Shown here in pieces: positions 8,615-17,406 of a stretch of 64,000 nucleotides of DNA (position 1 is its first letter; each line of letters begins with the position of its first letter). The stretch comes from Lentisphaerae bacterium GWF2_50_93 (lineage in GTDB: Bacteria > Verrucomicrobiota > Lentisphaeria > Victivallales > GWF2-50-93): the NCBI GenBank assembly GCA_001804815.1, contig MHBI01000020.1:1-64000 (forward strand), read 5' to 3'. Under the pieces are notes generated by a model. It saw nothing but the letters and a program-made list of their open reading frames with translations. It made no database searches and was not told the DNA's origin. The position numbers and the translations under genes were made by a program.

Positions 8615-9127
8615 TCAGACCTTCGAATAGTTCTCTGTGGCTCCGGGATTGCGGGAGATGGCTACACGGCCCGTCCTGGCGATCTCTATGATCCCGAACT
8701 CCGACATCATGTTTATGAAATCGGAGATCTTCTGGGAGGAGCCTGACAGCTCGATGCCAAGCTCGCTCTTGTGGACAGACACGATCTTCCCGTTGAAAAT
8801 CTCGGTTATCTGGATCACTTCGGCCCTGTTCTTCCCGGCCGCCTTCACTTTGATGAGCATGAGTTCGCGTTCGATGAATTCGCTGCCGGTGAGATCCGTG
8901 ACCTTGATCACGTCAATGAGCTTGTTGAGCTGCTTGTCGATCTGTTCGATGATGGCATCGTCGCCCTTGGTGACGATCGTCATCTTTGAAACTGCCGGAT
9001 CATGCGTTGCGTTCACTGAGAGTGATTCGATATTGTAGCCCCTGCCGCTGAAAAGCCCGGCGACCCTGGCCAGGACTCCAAACTTATTTTCCACCAGTAC
9101 GGATATCGTGTGCTGCTTCTTTTCCAT
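8615..9127 (-). CDS. ilvN: acetolactate synthase small (regulatory) subunit
   Basis: A 170-residue protein of standard length for this subunit, which binds the catalytic subunit and mediates valine feedback in branched-chain amino acid synthesis. Residues ~5-80 are an ACT domain (ISVLVENKFGVLARVAGLFSGRGYNIESL). The second half has the family-specific IELSGSSQKISDF block and ends GIIEIARTGRVAISR. The catalytic subunit is not in the window, so the pair is split or the other gene lies elsewhere. Confidence 0.93.
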   Translation of the reverse strand: MEKKQHTISVLVENKFGVLARVAGLFSGRGYNIESLSVNATHDPAVSKMTIVTKGDDAIIEQIDKQLNKLIDVIKVTDLTGSEFIERELMLIKVKAAGKNRAEVIQITEIFNGKIVSVHKSELGIELSGSSQKISDFINMMSEFGIIEIARTGRVAISRNPGATENYSKV

Positions 9128-9302
9128 TGGTATGCCCTTTCAAAAAGATTTCAATCAAATGCCATAAGTACCTGTTAATGTATACTGTCACAGGCTTTTT
9201 TCATATGAGCGAACCTCTAAAATCCGGATTTAGTCGGAAAGGGAATGAGAAGCGGGGAAAAATTTTGATTTTTATCCATTCCCTTAACCGGAACTCCGCC
9301 GA

Positions 9303-9698
9303 CTACGCAAGATGCCACAGGCGAAGTCCGTCAATATTGGAAAAGTGCCTGTCGTAGGTGACTATGACAGCGCCTCTCTCGACAGCCTGGGCGGCAATCC
9401 ATACGTCATTAACTGGAATAGAAGAACCTTTCCGGCGCAAGGCATCCTTGATCAGGCCAAAGCAATTGCCAGTTTCACGGGTGACTTCCAGTGTTTCAAC
9501 AGTAGGCATGGCGAGAAATCTGTCAAGTATTTCAATGTTTTCCGCATAACGCGCCCCTCCGCGGAAACCAGCCTCAAGTTCACCTATGACGATGGCAGAT
9601 GCGAAAACATGCTCCGCCTTCGATATTGTTTTCAAAACCTCTTCATCGCCACGGAAAAGGGCCGAGAAGGCATTTGTGTCAAGAAGAACATTCCTCAT
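9303..9698 (-). CDS. PIN-domain toxin (second pair)
   Basis: A 131-residue PIN protein with LLDTNAFSALFRG at the N-terminus, the acidic IGELEAGF, and IPVNDVWIAAQAVERG followed by VTYDRHFSNIDGL. These supply the usual acidic quartet of VapC/FitB-type RNases. It overlaps its antitoxin gene by 4 bases. It is unlike the toxin at 4800-5240 outside the shared fold. Confidence 0.85.
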   Translation of the reverse strand: MRNVLLDTNAFSALFRGDEEVLKTISKAEHVFASAIVIGELEAGFRGGARYAENIEILDRFLAMPTVETLEVTRETGNCFGLIKDALRRKGSSIPVNDVWIAAQAVERGAVIVTYDRHFSNIDGLRLWHLA

Positions 9699-9952
9699 TG
9701 CCAGTCCTTCTCATCGACACGTTCAAGATCGGATATTGCCTGGTTGAATTCTTTCAGATCCTTGTCCGACCATATGCCGGAAAATTCCTGGAACTCCGCG
9801 CGATGGTTTTCCGGACAGGAATTTGAAACACCGACAGCCCCCGAAAGCAATTCCTTTAGAAGCTTATTAAGGCTCTTCTTTTCTTTCCGCGCCTTTACCC
9901 GGATCCGTTTTTCTGTCACGGAATCAAGGGCATGTATGGTCAGCGTACTCAT
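9695..9952 (-). CDS. antitoxin of PIN toxin, ribbon-helix-helix-like
   Basis: An 85-residue protein starting MSTLTIHALDSVTEKRIRVKARKEKKSLNK, a pattern of a short beta strand followed by a basic helix as in FitA/CopG-type ribbon-helix-helix antitoxins. The acidic, aromatic tail (EFNQAISDLERVDEKDW) would contact the toxin. The 4-base overlap with the toxin start supports coupled translation. An in-frame ATG two codons upstream is the alternative start. Confidence 0.75.
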   Translation of the reverse strand: MSTLTIHALDSVTEKRIRVKARKEKKSLNKLLKELLSGAVGVSNSCPENHRAEFQEFSGIWSDKDLKEFNQAISDLERVDEKDWQ

Positions 9953-10074
9953 CTGCAAAATCCTTTCTGATGTACTTATGACTCATTATGAACTGATTTT
10001 ACATCACATTGAGATTTCTTCAAGCGTGTCCACCATTAATTATATGAAGAATAAAGTTGAAGAGCACACTATAT

Positions 10075-10848
10075 TCATTCTGTCAATAGATCCTTGAGCG
10101 TGCTCTCATGCCTGTTCAGGAAGTCCCGTGTCACGGTGTAATGCTCCGTCTCCGTATACTTCACGCACTTGATATCCTCTTCGCTTAGCTGGTAGATCGT
10201 GGCCTCCGGATATGCCATGATGATTGGCGAATGCGTTGCAACGATGAATTGTGAACCCTGCTTCACCAGTTCGTGAATCCTGACCAGGAGTGATAGCTGC
10301 CGGGTCGGCGACAGCGCCGCCTCGGGTTCATCAAGGATGTACAGTCCGTGTCCGCCGAACCTTTCCATGACGAGTTTCAGGAAAGACTCCCCGTGCGATT
10401 GCTCATGTAGGGATCTGCTGCCATAGGAATTGATTATGGGCGGTGCACTTAATCCCGCATATTTTTCAGCTTCGGCATCAAGATGCTCAATCTCACTTGC
10501 AACATTGAAGAAGCTCTCCGCCCTGAGGAAATAGCCGTCACGGGGCCGCTTCAAACTTCTACGCAGTGAAAGGACATCATGAAGCGGCGAGTGAGACTCC
10601 CTCGTGGAGAACCTCATGTTTCTGGAGCCGCCTTCAGCGTTGAATCCGGCGGCTACTGCCATGGCCTCCAGCAGCGTTGACTTGCCTGTACCGTTCTCAC
10701 CAATGAAGAAGGTCACCGCAGGATGAAGCTTGAGGGTGTCAAGATGCCTGCAGACGGGCAGAGAATACGGGTACTGCTCGAACGAGCTGATCCTGTCCCG
10801 CTCAAGGGAGACGGCTAGCAGGTAATGTTTTTCATCTGCGAGTATCAT
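10075..10848 (-). CDS. AAA family ATPase (AAA_21/YbbL-type)
   Basis: A 257-residue ATPase. Walker A is FFIGENGTGKST, the signature-like region lies around NSYGSRSLHEQSHGESF, Walker B is LYILDEPEAALS, and the switch histidine is in FIVATHSPIIMAYP. This is the stand-alone ABC-like ATPase family with the FNAEGGS block after Walker A; its biological role is mostly unknown. I prefer the start at 10848 because the family N-terminus fits. A start at 10893 adds 15 residues and lies within a hairpin (10892-10920), so it may be silent or regulated. Confidence 0.8.
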   Translation of the reverse strand: MILADEKHYLLAVSLERDRISSFEQYPYSLPVCRHLDTLKLHPAVTFFIGENGTGKSTLLEAMAVAAGFNAEGGSRNMRFSTRESHSPLHDVLSLRRSLKRPRDGYFLRAESFFNVASEIEHLDAEAEKYAGLSAPPIINSYGSRSLHEQSHGESFLKLVMERFGGHGLYILDEPEAALSPTRQLSLLVRIHELVKQGSQFIVATHSPIIMAYPEATIYQLSEEDIKCVKYTETEHYTVTRDFLNRHESTLKDLLTE

Positions 10849-10891
10849 TTCTGTAATCCAATCGAGTAGTTCGGCTATCACGACTGCACTC

Positions 10892-10920
10892 ATCCACCGC
10901 GCGGAGCGGCGGCTGGATGC
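10892..10920. other. hairpin over the alternative start of the AAA ATPase gene
   Basis: CATCC...GGATG with the inner GC-rich pairing CCGC/GCGG, 29 bases. On the minus strand the ATG of the longer reading frame lies in the 3' arm. The rest of the gap up to 11388 shows nothing that I can assign. Confidence 0.45.
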
Positions 10921-11388
10921 AGAGGTGTGGTTAAAATTCTAAATTCGTTATTCTTGCTCGGACAGAGACAAAGCCTTTTGAAAATCGAAGATCCCGTGAA
11001 AGATCTCGGGAAGGTTTATTTCTCCTTGTCCCGCCATAGCCTCTTAGCGACGGCGGAAGACTCTTTTCCGAAAACTTTTGCTTATCTTTATTCCTTTGCG
11101 GCGGAGTTTATCCCGATTCCACAGGGACATCGGGATGCCTTTGTGCGATAATATTTCTTCTGATTTTAGCTTATTATTATGTGTTTCCCGCCTAAGCAGG
11201 GGGCGAAATTACAATTACGTAAGCCACGCGACGGATTTAGCATCAAACCTGTGACCGTATGTATATAATACTTAAGATAAATCACCCTATGCACGGTAAA
11301 ATAGACCATTTGGAAGGGGAAAGTCAAGGTGAAGCCTCCAAGGGAGATGAAAGGTGAACAATTGTTAATGTTTCAGTAGCCAAGAGAA
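10921..11388. other. intergenic region, nothing recognised
   Basis: No convincing gene, repeat family or terminator is seen in this stretch between the AAA ATPase gene and a small lipoprotein gene. Confidence 0.4.
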
Positions 11389-11784
11389 CTATTTGACAGT
11401 GCCTATAATTCCAGGTCCGAAAAGCTGGTGAAGTCCGGCTATGCCACCTGTTCTCAAAATCCAATACTGGTTTGTTTCCGAGCTGATGTAAATCGTGTGC
11501 GTACATCCATCCTTCATCGCAAGGGGTGGCAGTATGCTGACGGATTCATATCCTGAAAAGTCCCTCTCATTAATTTCGACAGGCAGGTTTATTGGTTTTA
11601 CAGCCATCTTGTCGTCTGCAATAATCTTCAGCAGGTTCTCTGCAAGAGGGGAGATATCCTGGCTGCTCAGGTGGTAGTGTGATACCTCCGGATTATCAAT
11701 GGATTTTATGCTATGGCTGTCTGTGGACGTGCAGCCAATGAATGAAATGCATATAACAGCCGTAATTATAGCTATGGTCTTCAT
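11389..11784 (-). CDS. small lipoprotein of unknown function
   Basis: A 131-residue protein with a lipoprotein signal MKTIAIITAVICISFIGC; the lipobox cysteine is at about 18, followed by a serine-rich linker. The mature part (~110 residues) resembles no family known to me. It contains VSILPPLAMKDGCTHTIYISSETNQYWILRTGG, which looks like a compact beta domain. It is an isolated minus-strand gene. Confidence 0.65.
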   Translation of the reverse strand: MKTIAIITAVICISFIGCTSTDSHSIKSIDNPEVSHYHLSSQDISPLAENLLKIIADDKMAVKPINLPVEINERDFSGYESVSILPPLAMKDGCTHTIYISSETNQYWILRTGGIAGLHQLFGPGIIGTVK

Positions 11785-11880
11785 CTGTCCTTCGGAACTC
11801 CTATGAAAATCGGCCCCTTTTTATGGGAAACCCAACATAAATATATCTTACAACGGAGGGAAAGGCAAAGTAATTGGATG

Positions 11881-11940
11881 CTATTGTTCGTCATTCGATT
11901 GTTCGGATGTTCGATATTCGATTGTTCGACTATCTTGCCT
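11881..11940. repeat. short-word repeat (TTCGATTGTTCG type)
   Basis: Irregular repeats of GTTCG/ATTCGAT words occupy the gap before the glycosyltransferase. The same words appear at 58216-58257. Here the sense rule of other word repeats fails, since it lies upstream of both neighbouring genes. Confidence 0.5.
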
Positions 11941-11992
11941 GGAAAATCACCTGAGGATTTGGAAATGGGAGGATTGACGGTTAAAATTACAA

Positions 11993-13156
11993 ATGGAACA
12001 AAAACTGAAAATATGCCATGTGATAACCCGGATGATCGTCGGCGGGGCGCAGGAAAACACGCTCCTGACCGCGCTCGGGCACATAGAAAAGGGGCACGAG
12101 GTGACTCTTGTAACCGGCCCCTCCCCCGGACCTGAAGGCGAACTGCTCAAGACGAAGAAAATAAGCGGACTCAAGATAGTCGTCGACGAGAATCTTGTCA
12201 GGGAGATAAATCCATACCGTGACATTTCCGCATATTTCTCTCTGAAGAAGCTCTTCCTGGACAATTCCTTTGACGTCGTCCACACCCACAGCTCCAAGGC
12301 TGGTGTAATCGGGCGGCTCGCGGCAGATGCCGCAAAGGTTCCATTCATAGTGCACACGGTGCATGGACAGGCGTTCCATCAATATGAGAAGGCATGGAAG
12401 AACTTCATATACAAAAAATCCGAGAAGATTGCCGCAAGGCATTGCCATAAGATTTTCGCGGTCGCCCAGGCCATGGTGGACCAGTGCGTTGCCGCCGGCA
12501 TCGCCGGACCGGATAAATACAAGGTCGTCTACAGTGGAATAGAACTCGCTCCGTTCCTCAATTCAGCCGACGACTGCGAACTTCGCAGAAAGCTGGGGAT
12601 ACCGGATAATGCGCCGGTGATCGGAACTGTTGCGCGTCTTTTCCCTCTCAAAGGATATGAGGACTTCATGCCTGCGGCCGAAATAGTCTCGAAAAAACAT
12701 CCGGAAACCTGTTTCCTGATCGTCGGCGACGGGATCATGAAGGACAGTTTGAAGAACTGGGCTGAATCAGCGAAAATGAAATTCTTCTTCACCGGCCTTG
12801 TGCCACCTTCTGAAGTCCATAAGTATACTGCACTGATGGATGTGCTTGTCCATCTGTCGCTCAGGGAGGGATTGCCGAGGGCGGTCGTACAGGGGCTGGC
12901 TTCTGGAAAACCTGCTGTCGGGTTCGAACTCGACGGAACACCCGAAGTTATCATAAATGGAAAGACAGGTTTTACCGTAAAGGCCGGCGATGTCAGTGGC
13001 GTCAGCGATAAAATCATCTTCCTCCTTGAGAATCCCGAGAAGGCGAAGGAAATGGGCATGGCGGGAAGAAATATGGTTTCCGAGAAGTTTGACTCGCGAA
13101 AGATGGCGGATATACTGGAAGAGGAATATATTAGAGGATTGGAAGGTAGAAAGTAG
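11993..13156 (+). CDS. glycosyltransferase family 4 protein
   Basis: A 387-residue GT-B enzyme. The N-terminal Rossmann half begins KICHVITRMIVGGAQENTLL. The C-terminal half has IGTVARLFPLKGYEDF, FLIVGDG and the donor-site stretch HLSLREGLPRAVVQGLASGKPAVGFE with the E-x7-E pattern of GT4 retaining transferases. It probably transfers a sugar from a nucleotide donor to an envelope glycan; the acceptor is unknown. The last codons (GLEGRK, stop) run into a 21-bp tandem repeat. cysS follows after 63 bases. Confidence 0.85.
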   Translation: MEQKLKICHVITRMIVGGAQENTLLTALGHIEKGHEVTLVTGPSPGPEGELLKTKKISGLKIVVDENLVREINPYRDISAYFSLKKLFLDNSFDVVHTHSSKAGVIGRLAADAAKVPFIVHTVHGQAFHQYEKAWKNFIYKKSEKIAARHCHKIFAVAQAMVDQCVAAGIAGPDKYKVVYSGIELAPFLNSADDCELRRKLGIPDNAPVIGTVARLFPLKGYEDFMPAAEIVSKKHPETCFLIVGDGIMKDSLKNWAESAKMKFFFTGLVPPSEVHKYTALMDVLVHLSLREGLPRAVVQGLASGKPAVGFELDGTPEVIINGKTGFTVKAGDVSGVSDKIIFLLENPEKAKEMGMAGRNMVSEKFDSRKMADILEEEYIRGLEGRK

Positions 13157-13208
13157 AAAGGCTAAAGTAGAAAGTAGAAAGGCTAAAGTAGAAAGTAGAA
13201 GACAAAAG
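13146..13208 (+). repeat. three tandem copies of a 21-bp unit
   Basis: The unit starts GTAGAAAGTAGAAAGG and repeats at 13146, 13167 and 13188, the last copy diverged. It supplies the stop codon of the glycosyltransferase gene and ends 11 bases before cysS. The reverse complement of the same words occurs at 25123-25164. Confidence 0.8.
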
Positions 13209-13219
13209 GTAGTAAAAGA

Positions 13220-14626
13220 ATGAAATTTTTCAATACATACACCAGGTCCGAAGAGGAATTCACTCCGATCAGCGGCAATGAAGTCAGGATATACACCTGC
13301 GGTCCGACCGTATACAACTACGCCCATATCGGGAATTTCAGGGCCTACATATTCGAGGATATCCTGCGCAGGGCGTTGAAATACTGCGGATACAATGTCA
13401 TGCAGGTCATGAACCTGACGGATGTCGACGACAAGACTATAAGGGATTCAAAGGCTGCCGGGACGGCGCTTGACGCCTATACGAAGAAATTCAAGGACGC
13501 CTTTTTCCAGGATCTCGGGACACTCAGGATCGAGAAGGCTGAATTCTATCCCGAAGCCACGAAACATATTCCTGAAATGATATCCATCATCAAAATCCTT
13601 CTTGAAAAGGGATATGCATACGTCGGAGAGGACAAGTCCATATACTTTTCAGTTGCGAAATTCGCAAACTACGGCAAGCTCGCGAGGATCGACATGGAGA
13701 ACCAGCGTGCCGGTGTGAGGGTCAAGACAGATGAATACGGCAAGGATGCAGTTGCGGATTTCGCATTGTGGAAGATATGGGACGAGAACGACGGAGATGT
13801 CGCCTGGGAAAGCCCATGGGGCAAGGGCCGTCCAGGCTGGCACATCGAATGCAGCGCGATGAGCATGAAATATCTTGGAAAGACATTCGACATCCATACC
13901 GGCGGGATAGACAACATGTTCCCGCACCACGAGGACGAGATCGCCCAGAGCGAAGCCGCCAACGGCTGCAGGTTCGTGAACTACTGGCTGCACTGCGAGC
14001 ATCTCATCGTGAACGGGCAGAAGATGTCGAAATCCCTAGGCAACTTCTTCACATTGCGCGATCTGGTCTCCAAAGGGTACAGCGGGCGTGAGATAAGATG
14101 GGTGCTGATGGGGACGCATTACCGGAAGAAGCTGAATTTCACGCTTGAAGCGTGCGCACAGGCAAAAGCCACTCTCCAGAAATTCAATGATTTCCTTGTG
14201 CGCCTTTATTCGGTGAAGAACTCATCCGCGCAGGGTGATTCTGCTGGAGAAATAGTCCGGAAAGCCGCGGACTCGTTCAAGGCCGCAATGTCCGCCGACC
14301 TGAACATCTCGGAGGCGCTTGCTGCGGTATTCGAGCTTGAGCATGAAGCAAACAAGCTGATGGAATCCGGAAAAATGGGCTCCGGCGGAGCGGCTGCGGT
14401 ACTCGGGCAGTTCAAGGATTTCGACAGGATTTTCTCGGTATTCGACGTTGCCGCGGCGGACGCAGGCAGCATTCCAGCTGAAATAACCACCCTTGTTGAA
14501 GAACGTATTTCCGCCAAAAAGAACAGGAATTACGCGAGGTCCGACGAGATAAGGAAGGAACTGCAGGCCAAAGGATGGATGGTGGAGGACACTCCGGCAG
14601 GTCCGAGGGTAAAGAAGATTGCCTGA
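13220..14626 (+). CDS. cysS: cysteinyl-tRNA synthetase
   Basis: A 468-residue class I synthetase that charges tRNA-Cys. The HIGH-type signature is HIGN in [10 protein letters not shown], and the KMSKS loop is [10 protein letters not shown]. Zinc ligands are visible in [18 protein letters not shown] and [12 protein letters not shown]. The length and the C-terminal DALR-like helical domain, with the ending [16 protein letters not shown], are standard for bacterial CysS. Confidence 0.97.
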   Translation: MKFFNTYTRSEEEFTPISGNEVRIYTCGPTVYNYAHIGNFRAYIFEDILRRALKYCGYNVMQVMNLTDVDDKTIRDSKAAGTALDAYTKKFKDAFFQDLGTLRIEKAEFYPEATKHIPEMISIIKILLEKGYAYVGEDKSIYFSVAKFANYGKLARIDMENQRAGVRVKTDEYGKDAVADFALWKIWDENDGDVAWESPWGKGRPGWHIECSAMSMKYLGKTFDIHTGGIDNMFPHHEDEIAQSEAANGCRFVNYWLHCEHLIVNGQKMSKSLGNFFTLRDLVSKGYSGREIRWVLMGTHYRKKLNFTLEACAQAKATLQKFNDFLVRLYSVKNSSAQGDSAGEIVRKAADSFKAAMSADLNISEALAAVFELEHEANKLMESGKMGSGGAAAVLGQFKDFDRIFSVFDVAAADAGSIPAEITTLVEERISAKKNRNYARSDEIRKELQAKGWMVEDTPAGPRVKKIA

Positions 14627-14664
14627 ATGGATGATGACCGCAGCTGTATTTTGTAAAATTGCCG

Positions 14665-14730
14665 AAGGTAGGGCTGTTTCTATGAAACAACAGCCTCAGC
14701 GCGGACGGTTCGGAGAGCCGGCCCTACCTT
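14665..14730. repeat. REP-like inverted pair with perfect 10-bp outer stem
   Basis: AAGGTAGGGC (14665-14674) pairs perfectly with GCCCTACCTT (14721-14730), placing GTAG and CTAC at the feet. Inside are GGCTGTTTC-tat-GAAACAACAGCC and a weaker second hairpin. It follows cysS and could also act as a terminator or RNA structure. Confidence 0.75.
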
Positions 14731-14764
14731 GAATTCGCATTTGGAGATCACAGGGAAAAGAACA

Positions 14765-15538
14765 ATGCCGAGCTTATATTATTTCATGATTCTTACGACT
14801 TCGGCCGTGCTGTTGCTTCTTGTATATATCCCGTTCCGCAAGGCTGATTCAATTCTCTACAAGTCGTTCATCGCAGTCCTGAGCTTCTTCATCCTGTCAC
14901 TGGTCTGCTACGACATCGTAATGTCGATAATAAGCTCCAAGCAGGACGGTTATGTGAAAAAACACAATGAATACATGGCGCTGGCCGGAGAGATACTCGG
15001 CAAGCAGCTGAAGTATTCCGAGTATGAAGATCCGAGGACGAAAGTGCTGATTCTGGATTTTCCTGAAAAGACAAATGCTCCGAGGGCCGGAGTTTCAAAG
15101 TATATAATCGCAGGATTGGAGAAAGGACTCAAGGTGTCGGGTTTCAAGATCTCAGCCATCGAGCGAATCGAACCTGTGAAAAGCAATGACTACTGGCTCA
15201 GCGCCAGGGAATTCGACAACGTAATAAGAAAGCATCCCGAGGTCGGGCTGGTCATTTCACTGGTCGGACTTCCAAAGGATCTGCGGGGTGTCACCTTCTG
15301 GAACGAGGAAGGTTCACCGTTGCTTGTCCTTTTCGGAGGAAACCTGAAGAACATCGACCAGGCGCTCAAATTCAAGGTCGTGGTGGCAGTCATAACTTTC
15401 CTGCCTGGCGCCACTTTCAGTGAAAAGCCCGGCGAAGAGGAAAAAAGCCAGAAGCAGGTGTTCAACGAGCACTTCCTTTATATTACCGGAAAGAACTTCG
15501 AAGACATACGGGAGGAATTTCCCTCCCTCTTCAAATAA
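14765..15538 (+). CDS. membrane-anchored protein of unknown function
   Basis: A 257-residue protein starting MPSLYYFMILTTSAV with two N-terminal membrane helices (~4-24 and ~33-55). These are followed by a ~200-residue soluble domain with alternating strands and helices (KVLILDFPEKTN, IIAGLEKGLKVSGFKI, VGLVISLVGLPKD, LLVLFGGNLKN), suggestive of a Rossmann-like fold. An upstream in-frame start at 14729 lies in the repeat. I do not recognise the family. Confidence 0.6.
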   Translation: MPSLYYFMILTTSAVLLLLVYIPFRKADSILYKSFIAVLSFFILSLVCYDIVMSIISSKQDGYVKKHNEYMALAGEILGKQLKYSEYEDPRTKVLILDFPEKTNAPRAGVSKYIIAGLEKGLKVSGFKISAIERIEPVKSNDYWLSAREFDNVIRKHPEVGLVISLVGLPKDLRGVTFWNEEGSPLLVLFGGNLKNIDQALKFKVVVAVITFLPGATFSEKPGEEEKSQKQVFNEHFLYITGKNFEDIREEFPSLFK

Positions 15539-15581
15539 TCCATCATCCTTGCATCAGGTCATACAGCTTTCCTGCCTCAGC

Positions 15582-15622
15582 CCAGTGTCATGTACCGCAA
15601 AATTTGCGATACATGACACTGG
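15582..15622. other. 20-bp near-perfect hairpin
   Basis: CCAGTGTCATGTACCGCAAA pairs with the following arm at 15603-15622 with a single mismatch and a 1-2 base loop (extruded, 3-5 bases). It is not followed by a T run, so it is more likely a cruciform-type repeat than a simple terminator. It lies ~220 bases before a pseudopilin gene. Confidence 0.65.
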
Positions 15623-15750
15623 ACAAAGAATCTTCTTTACATCCCCCTGTTTTTATGATATCATTGATATTGAAGTTTGAAAAGCAGGGGGTTTCCCTCA
15701 TGAGGACAAAAGATGAATCACATCAATATAGCCTTGTATGCAAGGCAGTT

Positions 15751-15762
15751 ATAAATATTTAT
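15751..15762. promoter_or_regulatory. palindrome ATAAATATTTAT upstream of pseudopilin gene
   Basis: A 12-bp perfect palindrome 76 bases before the gene at 15839. The same 12-mer is at 6805-6816, and 11-mer or 10-mer versions precede the genes at 47486 and 50854. It could be an operator or an AT-rich promoter core; this is inference only. Confidence 0.35.
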
Positions 15763-15838
15763 CAATTCCAGCCGCGATTATGAATGGACTTGGCATTTCT
15801 AATGCTTGAAACAACTGCAAGAGAAAGGGGACATATAT

Positions 15839-16819
15839 ATGAAAATCAAGAGATTTACAGTAATCGAGTTGCTGGTGGTACTGGCAGTAGTAATGGTCAT
15901 ATTTTCAGTTCTCTGCCATAGTTTCATAAGGGCGAAGGAAATAGCCAGGAGGGCATACTGCCTTAACAACCTCAAGCAGGTTTCAACTCTCGCCAACCTT
16001 TATAACATAGACAGGGGAGCAACTCCATATTCCCAGCACTGGCTGGTCGACTTCACCTTCTGCGCAGATTATCTTAAAACCTACAAGGTACTTGAATGCC
16101 CCTCCATGGACGACCGGGTCGACACCCAGAGCGATCTGAACGGCAATACCAGCTACCATTACATGGGCAGCAGGCAGGACTGGCTCAGGAACAATGTTGC
16201 CAGCGGCGATGGTACCGAATACGGATTTGACGCGACAAATTCCGCAATCGCAAACCTCGTGGGCGGACGCGAGGAGAAGATTGTATATGACAAGACAGAC
16301 TCAGCACACGCGGGAATATTCAACGTAGTATACATAGAATCCTCAAGTGCGGATTACTTCCAGAGCAGCCAGGCATCGAACTTCTGGTTCGTGACCGAGA
16401 GCGGCTCGCTCAACTTCCCCCAGGGAACGTCTGTGGCAAGCGCGGCATCATCCAGCGCAGTGACAGTTGCCAGCGGCAGCACAGGCGGGGGGCACAGCGG
16501 CGGCGGAAATCTCGAGCAGAATGAAGAACAGAACATGGGAACCACTACACAGAATCAAGACACCAACATGGACGTATACCAAGGGGAAGAAACAACCGAC
16601 GATGGAAATGATACGCTTGGAACAACTTCCAACCAGGAAGGAACTTCAACTGCGGCCTCTACCACAACGACTTCCACCAGCACCGACACAGGACACACCA
16701 ACAACGGCCATGGCAATAATGAAGACGGCGTCGACTCAAGCAATCCTGGCAACTCAAAGGAAGGAGAGGATTCTGACCCCACTGTTGATGATGAAGCTAA
16801 AGACGGAAAGAAGAAATAG
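15839..16819 (+). CDS. pseudopilin-type protein with low-complexity tail
   Basis: A 326-residue protein starting MKIKRFTVIELLVVLAVV. The prepilin peptidase motif has TVIE in place of FTLIE, and is followed by the usual hydrophobic helix and FIRAKEIARRAYCLNNLKQV, as in PVC pseudopilin-like proteins. After ~residue 205 the sequence becomes Gly/Ser/Thr/Asn/Glu-rich (SGSTGGGHSGGGNLEQN..., TTSTSTDTGHTNNGHGNN), ending acidic and then KDGKKK. The tail may be an exposed flexible stalk. An upstream in-frame start at 15806 is less likely. Confidence 0.75.
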   Translation: MKIKRFTVIELLVVLAVVMVIFSVLCHSFIRAKEIARRAYCLNNLKQVSTLANLYNIDRGATPYSQHWLVDFTFCADYLKTYKVLECPSMDDRVDTQSDLNGNTSYHYMGSRQDWLRNNVASGDGTEYGFDATNSAIANLVGGREEKIVYDKTDSAHAGIFNVVYIESSSADYFQSSQASNFWFVTESGSLNFPQGTSVASAASSSAVTVASGSTGGGHSGGGNLEQNEEQNMGTTTQNQDTNMDVYQGEETTDDGNDTLGTTSNQEGTSTAASTTTTSTSTDTGHTNNGHGNNEDGVDSSNPGNSKEGEDSDPTVDDEAKDGKKK

Positions 16820-16844
16820 TTTTTACCCCCATCCCCCCTTGAAT

Positions 16845-16879
16845 AAAAGGCAGGAACTCTAAACGAGTTCTTGCCTTTT
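16845..16879 (+). terminator. strong rho-independent terminator
   Basis: AAAAGGCAGGAACTC pairs with GAGTTCTTGCCTTTT with a 5-base loop and one mismatch, and the T-rich stretch continues. It ends transcription of the pseudopilin gene. Confidence 0.85.
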
Positions 16880-16925
16880 CCTTTTCCAACGGCATTTTAT
16901 CCTATCAAGTTCAAAGAATGATGAA

Positions 16926-17354
16926 ATGAAAGGCAATAACGTGAAAAGCATATTGGGCATAGCCCTTTTTGTCATGCTGACATCAAATCTCTGGTCCCTG
17001 AATGTGGACTCCGGACCACAGCCGTTCGAGTATTTCCAGCCTAACATCTATGCAAATTTCTACAATGAAAAATGCGCTTTCGTAGAAGTTCCCGCTGAAA
17101 CAGGTGCCGTGATAGGCGATACTGTCGGCATCGCCGGCGGATACCCTCTCGGAATCGTACTGGGACTTCCTGTCACCTACTTCACGGAATCAGACGATCC
17201 AATGACCGCGGGAATGCATCTGGGCTGGCTCTGCATCGGACTGCCGGTCAGGCTGGTCACGGCCCAGGCGGTCAGTGCACCTTTCTTCATGGTCAAGAAG
17301 ATATTCTGGGATCTTCCCAGATATTGCTATGATCCTGGCTCGTATGTGAATTGA
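16926..17354 (+). CDS. small exported protein, unknown
   Basis: A 142-residue protein with an N-terminal signal sequence (KSILGIALFVMLTSNLWSL). The mature part has a glycine-rich hydrophobic core (GAVIGDTVGIAGGYPLGIVLGLP, then GMHLGWLCIGLPVRLV), reminiscent of the small PVC exosortase-associated proteins (TIGR04073-like), but I cannot confirm that. It probably sits in or on a membrane. The terminator before it and the glmS start 52 bases after it suggest its own promoter. Confidence 0.6.
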   Translation: MKGNNVKSILGIALFVMLTSNLWSLNVDSGPQPFEYFQPNIYANFYNEKCAFVEVPAETGAVIGDTVGIAGGYPLGIVLGLPVTYFTESDDPMTAGMHLGWLCIGLPVRLVTAQAVSAPFFMVKKIFWDLPRYCYDPGSYVN

Positions 17355-17406
17355 CACTTTGCCACTCTGACACTATCTTTATGCCTTAATTAACCAGGAG
17401 CTTCCT

